From Asterias rubens (Eukaryota; Echinodermata; Asteroidea; Forcipulatida; Asteriidae): DNA of 64,000 bases. The DNA is taken from NCBI RefSeq assembly GCF_902459465.1, contig NC_047068.1, positions 10,540,001-10,604,000 on the forward strand. The letters run 5' to 3'. The position numbers and the translations under genes were made by a program. Below the pieces are notes generated by a model. The model was not told where the DNA came from. It saw only the letters and a list, made by a program, of their open reading frames with translations, and ran no database searches. Positions 29,901-41,900 of the stretch are shown piece after piece (the first letter of the stretch is position 1; each line of letters begins with the position of its first letter).

Positions 29901-32900
29901 TAAAAGCAAACAGAACATTTGAACTGTACAGATTGGCTATGGCTGTCAGGCCATAGCTGTGTAAGGCTATTGGCTGCAAAACATGTTGATGGGCTTTCCA
30001 GGAACCCAACTACAGTGGCAGCCAAAATACAGATTTCATCAAACATACAGTGTCAGGATGTTATAGTTTATAGGATGCAAATGTTCTGTTATCCAGGCAA
30101 TGATTTTCTACAATTGCAGGAAAAGGGTTTAAATTTGCCGACTCTATATTGATAGATTGATATCTGTTTTCTACTTAAGTCTGATTTAAATCCGCACAGT
30201 TGCTCTGAATTGAATGTCTGCCCTTTATCTACTTTTATATAGCCTGTGCACGCCATACTAAAAAAGAAGTCTGATTTCCGATTTTGTTGCATTAGAAAAA
30301 CAGTGAAATTGTAATTTAACTACCCTGAAAAGTCTATAAAAATGTAAACCATTTGTAGGTCAGCCCCTGTGCTCAATAAAATATCAGACTTTTTTAACGA
30401 CAAAATGATAATTAATCTCAAAATAGTTTTGGGCTGACGCTTTGACCCTAGCAGGGTCTTTTTAGCCTTCACGAAAGACTCTGCTAGGGTCGAAAAGTTA
30501 GGCCATTTTAATTTTAATTACATTTACACCTCCTTTTGGCTGGTAACCATTTACATGTTTATGGGGAGAGCCAGCTGCATTTTCAATTAGTAGCCTACAC
30601 ACTTTGCATAATGTACAAATCAGAGCCCCAGTAGCCTGGACAGCCAGAGTAACAGGAAGTAAATTGATTGCATTAATCCTCCTGGATGCTAGACTTGTGG
30701 ACAAGTCGTTTATGGTCCCACGCGGTGAGATAGTCGAGTTGCAGCGGTGCTCTCCACGTGAATTGCTGGTTGCTCGACTACTGTGCGCTGCCCTACTTCT
30801 ACTCCCCATAAGTCGGCAACCAGCAGTTAGCGCGAGAGCAGTGACAACTCGACTATCTCACGACTTGTCCATAAGTCTACCTGGATCATGGCCATAACAG
30901 TAACAGCCAGGTGATCTCCTAGCAACTGGTGAAATGGCTGTCATAACAATGTATTTTTTGTTCTTACTGCTTTTAAAAGGGTGTGGGTATTTTTGGTAGG
31001 ACACAAAACGGTACTAAATAGATGTTTCCTAATAATGCATTTTGTCCTGTTGGCAGGCATGTAACTTTTCAGTATATTGGGGTCCAATTTTATGGCCTTG
31101 CTTTAACTTTCACGGTTTTGAGATAATGATGGTAGAAAGCTCCCCTAAATGCATAATTTACATAATATAATGTGCAATCTATCTAGTATACAAAGTATAC
31201 AATACCCTATCCCGAGGCGCAGAACAAAATAACATAAAAACATATAAGCAACAAAAGAGAAATATAGAGAAATTATAAGCAACAAAAAAGAGAAATAGAA
31301 TACAAAGACAATTATACAAGATGAATAATCTAAGTCTAAGATTAAATTATTATTTGCTGAGGCTTTGTACTAAATAGATGTTTCCTAATAATGCATTTTG
31401 TCCTGTTGGCAGGCATGTAACTTTTTTGCGTATTGGGGTCCAATTTTATGGCCTTGCTTACCATATAATTCTGCGCTTGCTGCCCATAGAATTATCTGTT
31501 TTACAGGGTGCAATAAGTGAAATACTGCAATAAGTGGTGCTATGAAATTGGATCAAAACGATTTCCTTGTTTTTTTTCCTGGTTTTTTTTTCTGACTGCT
31601 TAAAGGCAGTGGACCCTATTGGTAATTACTCAAAATAATTATTAAGCATAAAACCTTACTTGGGGTATGTTCAGACAGCGTAAAGTTAGACCCGAACCGG
31701 TTTAACTTTTATGAGCAGCAGGGGGTGATCGTAAAAATAAAACCCCTTTGCGTTCAGACAGCACTGAGTTAAACCCGATCGTGTTTATCTTTGGTTTTAA
31801 GAGGTCAAAGAAAACGCAACCCCGTTACTCTAACATCCTGTTTATTGTCCTGTTCATTGGTCACTGTGTGTTTACGTAATGATTACGGAGGTCAATGGGT
31901 CGCCTGTTGTGAGTTAAACCGGATGTGGTCTTTTTTATTCTGTCCACACACAGTGTTAAACCCGAAGCGTCTAAAGATAACCCCCTCCCTGGACGGTTTA
32001 TCTTTTGTGGGTTGAACTCAATTCGGACTAACTTTAGATCCGTTCAGACACACTGAGTTGAACTCGATCGAGTTGAACCATGAGTTAATCCAACTTTAGT
32101 ACCGTGTCTGAACGCACGGTGACGAGTAATGGGGAGATGTTGATAGTATAAAACATTGTGAGAATCGGCTCCCTCTGGAGTGACATAGTTTTCGAGAACA
32201 AAGTAATTTTCAAAGAATTCGATTTTGAGACCTCAGATTTAGAATTTGAGGTCCCGAAATCAACCATCTAAAAGCACACAACTTCGTGTGACAAGGGTGT
32301 TTTTTCTTTCATTATTATCTTGCAACTTTGACGACCAATTGAGCTCAAATTTTTACAGCGTTGTTGTCTTTTATGCATATGTCGAGATACACCAAGTGAG
32401 AAGACTGGTCTTTGACAATTACCAATAGTGTCCACTCCCTATAACATGCCCTGGACTTCACTGTCACAGCAGTCTTTTCAAGTTCGCAGATATATTGAGA
32501 TTTGTTTCCACTTCACTTTATAAACTATTAAAAGATTATGCGATGAGGCCTTAATTGGTCGTTTAAAACCAGCAAGGCCGTGGTCATTTGTCGTGGTCAT
32601 TTGACAAATGACCGAGGTGAAGGCAATGACTTTTATTTTTAATCAACAACCATGACCCTGAAATGGCTAAAGGGCTATTTTAGACCAAGGCTCTTCTACT
32701 TCCACTCTAGAATGCCCTTTTTGATAAAAATCATTATAACGCTTCATAATGGACTACTACCTGTAGATCAAAATCACTCTGCAAGACGAACAGCGATTCT
32801 CGGTGAAAGGGCAATTTCAGACCAAGCCACTACTCTTCTATTTCCACTCTGAAATAAAAATGCCCTTTCTTATAAAAAATAGTTATAAAACTTCATATTT

Positions 32901-35900
32901 CACATGGATTCTACCTGTAGATCAATATCACTCTGGCGAGATGCCCTACAATTCTAGATGTGATTTTCACTTTGATGCACACACTTCTCGCCCCAATTAT
33001 TTTAGAAATGTTTCATCAATACGAGATTTAATCAGTGATTATAAAACGTAGGAAACACAAAGTCAAACCTTTGCAAGAATTTGACTCCCTTACAAAAAAG
33101 TAACCCTTCGTTTAAGGGTGTAGGGTCTCATAATAACAATAATATACACATAATGAATGTTTATGAGTGCAATGGTGCGAATATGTTCATGAGTTGAAAG
33201 ATGGAATGTTCTATTCAACGAGGCGGGTTGAATGGAACATTCCAGCTTTCAACGAATGAACATATTCGCACCATTGCACGAATGAAAAACATTCATTATT
33301 TGTTTTATATAACATCCAAGTAGAACCTTGTAATTTTGATTGAAAGATACAACTTTCAAAACAAACAATTTCAACTGTAGAAGCCGAATGCTAGTAATTT
33401 TACTATGCCTTCTTGCAGAACACCTGCTGCATTACCAAAGACACGCACACGCAGTGATGTTTTTACTCAGCTTTTTTGTTCCATCCGAAAAGTACCATTG
33501 CACGCTGCCAGCGTGCAATGGTACTTTTCGGATGGAACGAAAAAGCACGGTGAGTGACTCAGCGTGCAATGGTACTTTTATTTGCTATCACGTGACGGAC
33601 AATCCTCCAATCAAATGGCAAGGATCTGCTTGGGTGTTATATAATAGTATTATTTGATTTGTATAGCGCCTAATATAGAGTTATTTCTAGATGCTGTAGA
33701 AATATCTCAAATAAATATCCTGTTAAATTATTTATAATTGACTGAAAAATTAGCACACAAGCATGTCTATTTACAAAATTAGCAATACTTCATTCTGTTT
33801 CTTCTTTTTATTTCCACATTGCAAACTTTCAAACATCACTTATCAAAACCTCTGTTTGATTACTTACTTTGATTGGAACTAAAGTTTAAATTTTGCAAAA
33901 AAATCTTTAAAAGCTGCTGCATTCTACAGCCAGCCGACCAGTTAGCTATTTATTTTACTAGTAAAGTTAAGATTTGAAAAGGAAATAGGGAATGCTTTAG
34001 TCAACCGAACTTCTTGGATAGAATTCTGACTGGTCCTGAGGTTTTTTCAACTGGCATTTGGCCAGCAGACCACTGTTAAGTGAAAACGCTCTCTAGTGTT
34101 TATTCAACCATGGAGGATGATTCAACCCACTAAAGCCATACTTTGGTGTGCAAGTGAAATGTACACAGAGCAATGACAGTTTGAACTATTTTCCCTCCCT
34201 CATCCATCGCACAAACACAAAGCAAAACAAGTTGATATCCTTTCTTATGGACCACTTGGCTGTGGAACTTTGTATCTCTGTATGTGTTTGTCTAAGAAGT
34301 TGTTGTGTGTTGCTATAGTTACATGACAACATTGCTCCACAGTCTGGGGCTCATGTTACACTAGGGTCAGTGAAGCTGAAATGGGTCTTTTGTTGATTCA
34401 ATAAACCCCCATTGTGTCCGCTTGTCCAAAGCCTCCCCACTAACTGTGTGTTACATTGATAAAGTGCTGACACATACATTACATTTGCACCTACATGTAC
34501 GTGCTCACGCACATGTATAACCATACACACTTTTTACATTTAACATTTGTAAATGATGTGCTCATTAAACATTATGTAGAGTCATTAATGTCAGTATGAA
34601 ACTTATGACACAGTTGATTTTAAATAAGGGAATCAATGTGTGGTGAAGAGGTTTTCAACTAGTGGTTTAAACCCAACGAGGCCTGGTTCTTGATAATTTT
34701 ATCTAGACGATCAAGAACCAGGCCTCGGTGGGTTTAAACCACTAGTTGAAAACCGCTTCAACACACTTTGATTCCCATTCATAAATACCTTTTCGGTCAA
34801 AAAATATCAACACTTTTTGGTCAAAAAGTAAAATAAATGCAAGAATGATGATTGTTCAATGACAACACCCCGCCAGCTATGAAATGAGAAGGCCCTCGGG
34901 TAAAAAACTCCTTATAAGGGAATGCTGTGCGCGTTGCGTGTATCGCGTGATGTGGCACAACTGTCCCGGCCGTTGCTCTCGACCAATAGAAATGAAGGTG
35001 CAAGCTCGCGTGTTACGCCCATGTTTTTAACACTTTTTACTGGTCATAAACAAAGGTTTATACACACCCACGTGAAGCGCACAAACATTTCTTAAAGGTA
35101 ATGTATTTATGGTCAGAAAAGCACTATATCAGCACCTTGTGCAACAATGAGTTTTTGCAATAGAAATGATAATATTCGGTTTTACCCGTACCCCAATTTG
35201 TGTAACTGTATACTTCCCAAGTGCTGTGAACAAAAATTCACTGGCATAAATGTATTATTCTTACTCGGTTGGGATTCAAACCCACGACCTTTGCCATTCT
35301 AGAGCAGTCGCTTATTTATTCAACTAGACCACCGAGATTCTGTGGTGGTATACAGGCTATGTCATCACTTGCACTGTTGAATAGGAGGAGTTCAAGGGTT
35401 TAGGTACTTTTTGCACAATTTCTACAATGTCGCGTAAATAATTTTTATCTCAGTTTATGACATGTGAAATTTACCAATATATGGTACATGTACATTTGGT
35501 ATGGTATACCATAGTACATTACCATGGTATATTACCTAAAATAAATTCCATCTCACTGAGACAGAAAATATTTTTGCAATTGTTTTACTCATTTCTCAAA
35601 AACTGCAGCACCTCAGCAAGTAATCACCTCAGCAAGCTTTCTACTATCATTATCTTAAAACCGAATAAATTGTATGGTAAATCTGTGGACATTGTGTTTT
35701 TCTGCTGACAAAAAGTACACAGACCCTTTAAAGGTTCCATTAAACCCTAATGGAGCTGGTAATAGGCCTACTAAGTGAGCTATCTCATTGATAATTTAAC
35801 ACAACTGTCTTTTTAACTGTCATTCACATTAGAGCTTTGGAATCATCATAAATTCATGAAATATTTTTATTTGGTCTGATTTAAACCTTGTTTGTCTGTT

Positions 35901-38900
35901 AATGGATCCTTTATGTAGAATATGCCCCTGGGGAGTGTTGACTTTTAAAGTGATAGTGGTCAACGCATCAAAACTTGATGTGCCCATAAGTGGTTCTTGG
36001 TCTCGAGTCGAGACTGAGTCCTTAGTTTTGAGTTCGTGTCCAAGACCCAGTTATTTGGGTTGAGTCTTGAGTCAGAAGCCACTCAGATAGAGTATGAGTA
36101 CACGTCCTTAGTTTCGTTACTATCAGTAACGCTATCAGTAAAGTCAAACTTTCTTTAAATGTATAACACTATCCAAAGCTACAGGTAATTTTCAGAGTCA
36201 TTACTAAACGTGTCCAGTGCCTTAAAGTTTGTATGAGCCAAGCTGCCATCTGTCGCCCTGTTGAAGTTGAGCAGACCATAGAGAATTTCTCTATTCATAT
36301 AGAGTCGATAGAGTAGACTAGAATAATAACCAGCGTGGATTATTATAGACAGGCCTGGATGCAGCTAGTCCCGCTGTGTTTGAACAATGGCTTGTGTCGT
36401 ACATGTATTTCACTAAACACTCTCTTTATGTCTGGGTTTAGCTAAGGATTTTTTTTTTTACTGTGTTTGATGTCTCTAGTTCAAATACAATTCATGTTTT
36501 TTAAAACAGTATATTTGAACTTGATGTATGTTCTACCAATGGACCCTTCCCATGAAATATGCTAATTACATTCACGCATGCGTACAGACCCTGTTGGTTG
36601 GCAAACGCCATAGAGTTGTGCACTAAGCAGACGCGCAATCGCGTCTGCGTCACGCACCCATTAGCCGTGTACAAAACAGCGCGATGTTCCCTCATTTTGC
36701 CAACCAAAACATAAGTGCGCACGCGCTATGTGCAATTTACATATTTCATGGGAAGGGTCTATTGGATTTGTGTATTTACCTCTTTAGCGTCTTCATCCCC
36801 CTAACCTCCCCCAACTTAAAATTTATATTCCACATCATTAATGTAAGAATAACAGTTTCCAATTTCCAGATTCAGATACATTGCTAATGTTGATTTATAA
36901 CTTTCAATTTCGTTTTCGCGCGCACTTGATTTAAATTTTCTCATTTAGATTCGTTTCAGTTGTTCTGTTAAATTTATAGGCCTGTTCAAGACTGAAATTA
37001 AAGGCAGTGGACACAATTGGTAATTGCTCAAAATAATTGATACCATAAAACCTTACTTGGTAACGAGTAATGGGGAGAGGTTGGTAAGACATTGTAAATA
37101 GGATTAATTTAATGCTTACTACTAAGTGTTGGCATGGTTGGCGTGTGCGTAAAGCGCTCACCTCTCACCAAGGTGACCCCGGTTTGATTCCCGGCTGGGG
37201 CCATATTTGAGTTGAGTTGTGCGTTGGTTCTCTGCTGTGCCACAAGGGTTTTCCAGACCACTCGATTTTCCTCCCTCCGGAAAAATCGAACACTTTCAAT
37301 CTTGGCTGTGCTCCGTGGTCATAATGGGTTGATGTGGCTGGCAGCCAAAGGCGCCCTTGCATGCCTGCTTCTCGAACACGTTGTACCCGTATCCTTCGCA
37401 ATTCAGCTCTTAGCTGCGACTAAGGATGATTAGCCCCCCAAATTATTATTATTATATTGGTAGTATAAAACATTGTGAGAAACGGCTCCCTCTGAAGTAA
37501 CGTAGTTTTCGAGAAAGAAGTAATTTTCCACGAATTTGATTTCGAGGCCTCGGAATTAGATTTTGAGGTCTCGAAATCAAGCATCTGAAAGCACACAACT
37601 TGGTGTGACAAGGTTGTTTTTTCTTTCATTATTATCTCGCAACTTTGACAACCAACTGAGCTCAAACTTACACAGGTTTTTATTTTATGCATAATGTTGA
37701 GATACAACTAGTGTCTTTAACAGTGCCTTTAAGTCCCAACCATCGAGAGTGTTGTTGAGGTTCTTAAATAGCTCTTTTTGTTTCCTGGTTGAGTTCAAAG
37801 CAGTGCACTATCTTTTTATATGATTGTCATGTTGTCTAAATGTTTTTGTGTCATTGAACGTTTCTTTTCTCTGTTTTTGTTTCAGTGAAAAGTATGGAAC
37901 AGGGAAGTTAAAAGCCCTGTCAGGTTGGAAATCATTCAAGTACAACAATGCATTGGTAAGTGTCAATCTTAATTGGTTAGATTGAAGTTACGGAAGGTTC
38001 AAAGTTACCATGTTTAAAGGCACTGAACTTTATTGGTAATTACTCAAAATAACAGTTAGCATACAAACTTTCTTGGTAATGAGCAATGGAGAGTTGTTGA
38101 TAGTATAAAACATTGTGAGAAAAGGCTCCCTCTGAAGTAACGATTTTCTTAAAATGAAGTTTTTTATCACTCAAATATTAAAAGATTTCAGGTCTGAAGT
38201 CTTTTTCTGTCATCTTAAAGCACACAAATTTGTGCACCCCTTAGCAACAGAAATAGCCGTAGGCAAAGACACTAACTCAGATATATGGCTTAATTAATTG
38301 TATGATCAGATCAAACACTTTGGGAAAGAGAATGGATTGATGGCCTTGAATTTGTCCTTGGTCAAACATTTGCCAATCAAAGTAATGTACCCCAAGGAGT
38401 GTCTTAAACTATTACTGAAAGTGATCTATGATAAAACCTTGGCACTTCCTGCCGAAACTTAAAACTGGGTTTATTTACTCATCAAATAGATGATAGTGAA
38501 AACAAATGTAAGATTATAAACTTCCTAAGAATACATCCATGACTGGATCTCAAGGCAATGTTAAAATAGCAAAAAAGAACAACAAAAAAGAAGTCGGCAG
38601 CAAAGGACCGAGGTAGCCGGCACTTTTGGACAACACTGCGACCAGCCTGGGTTTGAGTAAAAATGGTCAACCTTTAGTAAACCATGGTGCACACTCTATA
38701 AAAACAATCAGTTGAAACTATGGAAACCTGGACAAACATTCAATGATATTGTCAGTAAGTACTTTTATGTTAAATTTGCATTAGGGATAAAGAATATATT
38801 CATTTTGGTTTGTAACCATACACCGATGTGTGTATGTTCACTAGTACCCAAGTTCTGTGAACAAAATCACAGGCATAACACTCGGGTGGGATTTGAACCC

Positions 38901-41900
38901 ACGACCCTTGCAATTCTAGAGCAGTGTTATACCAACTAGACTACCGAGATTGCCCTATTTTAAAACAGCTGAAACTAGCCTAAGTTTATAATGAAAAAAA
39001 ATACATATATTTTGATTTTTGCAGAGATGGAAACACTTCAAGGAGAGTATGTACGATTTGGTGCTGACCTTTGAGGTATGGCGGGCGTCACTCAAAGAAG
39101 TTGAAGGTATGTTCAGATTTTAGAGTGGCATCAATCCTACCCGATATCCTTCAAACCCTGTAAAATTCACTCCCTTGGTTTTGATAACAGGCCTTCACGG
39201 AGACAATGAAAACGATTTCCTCCATGCCCCCTGGTCACTGCCTTCCAGGCCCTTGAAAACACTCTTGTAGAAATTTACAATTTCCTCATCGGGTGGCCTT
39301 TACCAAAGAGAAAATGCCATTTCAAAAACGCCCTTTCAAAAACATGCCAATAAATACTAAAGGCCTGAAATGCTAAAGTTTTTTTTTTTTTTTAAGTAGC
39401 ATTTTACTCACACAAAGAAGTTTCATGAAATTACCCCCCACCCCCTCCCTGGCTCTTATCACACTGAAAAGATATGAAATAGGTTCGGCTGTGATCAACA
39501 AATTTACGTACAATGTGTTTTATTTATCTCAAAGCCTGTATTTGATAGCTTGATATCGATACCAGTTTTCCTGAAAAGTCCTTCCTTTTAAAGTACAACT
39601 TAAAGGGTTTGTATACAATTGGTAATTGAAACCCACTGTTTGTTTCAATTTTTATAGATATGCCATAAAACTAACTTGTGAAAATTTCACTTTAAAGCCA
39701 TTGTACACTTTCGGAACAGAAAAAAAAAAAAAAAGTTCACAGATTTACAAAATAACTTACAGGGTTTACAGAAGGTAATGGTAAACGACTTCTCTTGAAA
39801 TATTATTTCATGAAATGTTTTACTTTTTGAGAAAACATTAAAACAATTATCAATTCTCGACTACAAGAATTACGGATTTATAGTAAACACATGTCATGAC
39901 ACGGCGAAACGTGCGAAAACAAGGTAGGGTTTTCCCGTTATTTTCTCCCGACTCCGATGACCGATTGAGCCTAAATTTTCACAGGTTTGTTATTTTATAT
40001 GTAAGTTGTGATACATGAAGTGCGGGCCTTTGGACGAAAGTGTCCAATGGCTTTAAAAGGTGGTAATGTTTTATGAGATATTGCTGGAAATCTGGATCGG
40101 TTATGTCCACGCAGAAAGAACACTCTGCAATTGGGAAACCATCTGAGAAGCTCTAACGCTTCTCAGATTCAAATTTTGAGGGATAAAATTGAAATGTTTC
40201 TCAAAATGATTGCCATTAATTTTCAGAGTCATAAGGCCACCCAAACGTATACACACCCTTTAACAAGTAGTGCTGTGTGCAGAGAAACATTGGCACAGCT
40301 GAGGCGACGACACTGTTGTTGTCAAATGGATTTCATTGTCCATTATCTACGTTTTTATCTTGACATTTCCTGAGTGCTCAGATTTCAAGATTTCTTCCAC
40401 ACACATTTTTGATTGTCACCGATTCAAATGTTGGCGTGTGTGGACAAATGTATATGGTGGAAACAAGTAAAAAGGTTTTTTCCCACCGTTATTATAGGCC
40501 AGGAATTATATGGAGGTGACTGCCTCTGTTGTCCTTATCTTGGCTTTGTTGCCCCCTGCAAAATTTTCCCCATCAGAACCTTCCAGAAGAAGGGCCCTTT
40601 GAGTTATGAGACCGGCCTTGCCATCTCACAAAATTTAACTCTAGGACGGTTATTACAATTTGTTTGGCCACTTATTAGTCAAAACATACAGGAAAATTCA
40701 AAAAGGAGTTGACTGGGATTAGTGATGTTTTTCAAAACAAACAAATGACACTAACAAATTCAGTAAAGAATATATTTAACAAGCACTCTCTCCTGCTTAT
40801 TAGAAAAAAAAAGAATGAAAGAAATCGATCAATCCTTAGAGGAGTTATATCTATTTTAATAAAGCTACACATTTTGCATCACCTTGCTACTTACTCAGAT
40901 GTTTAGATTCAGTCTAGCGTTAACATTCAATGGACAGCCACCAACATGAGTGCTTTCAGTAAACAGTCCTAACTTCTCTTAAAAATTATAAGTTTGTTTC
41001 AATCGTTTTTCAGAAGCAAGAAAGAATGCTTGTTACGTGCTTCAATGGGGTTTTGAGTGCCAGTTGCTGTTTTGTTTTTAAATCATACATCTCGATCAAC
41101 TTCATTTTGACTCACACTGTAAAGGCAGTTATTAAAATAAGATAAAACTGAGAAGAAACTATAAATAAATAGTAAACTTGTGGGTGCAACTACAAGCAAA
41201 GTATGTAAATCTCTTTAGTGGGAGTGTTGGCTCTGAAGAGAGCAGGTTTGGTCTCAACGTTTCAAACAGTATACCCTGCTTCTCCTAAAGACGAGTCGGA
41301 GTAGAGTATAATATTTGAAACTTTGAGACCAAAGCTGTTCAGAGCCAACACTCACACAATGGTTGTACCCGCAAGTTTACTTTATTTATAGGTTCTTCAT
41401 ATTTCTCTACACCATGCAATGCTTCAAACTATACTTAAGATAAAACTGTTATTGAGTAAGCAAAGTATTCGGTAAAAAACACAGTGTATTCAACGACGCT
41501 CTGTTTCTCATTGCAGGTAAATTCGGCACAGCTGTGGTATCTTACTTTGTCTTTCTCAAGTGGATGTTATTCCTGAATCTGTACATCTTTATCTTGATGT
41601 TTGGATTGATCGTCATACCGCAATTCAGCCTCCGCGGTCAATACGTTGAAAGTAAGTTCTGACAAACAGTAGCCATTTTCTAAACCGAGGTTTACTTCAT
41701 ACTCGTTGCATTTTCACTCGCAGCATGCAGAGCCATTTATAAATAATAGTGAAAGTGTCACGGCCGAGCGGTTAAGAGCACCGAATTCAAACTCTGGTGT
41801 TTCTCATCAGCAGAGTGTGGGTTCGAATCCCCAGCCGTGACACTTGTGTCCTTAAAGCAAGACACTTAACCATTGCTTCGTCCTTCGGATGGGACGTTAA

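Larger units (their letters stand above)
25329..37885 (+). other. TMC-B intron 2 (12.6 kb)
   Basis: The largest intron, filled with repeats annotated separately: SINE-B, several R1 copies, a tandem array, two adjacent foldback elements, long palindromes, and a nested R1/SINE-C pair. I see no extra exon that fits the TMC frame. Confidence 0.7.
39107..41516 (+). other. TMC-B intron 4
   Basis: Holds the R2 copy at 39692, an exact hairpin at 40141-40168, and a foldback at 41152-41398. Otherwise no gene recognised. Confidence 0.65.

Noticed and set aside
29587..29922. 111-codon ORF
   Set aside because: Starts inside the tandem array and shows no conserved domain; composition follows the repeat.
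41758..41842. Functional tRNA genes at the SINE heads
   Set aside because: Many near-identical copies with the same downstream body, imperfect acceptor stems and variable truncation point to SINEs.
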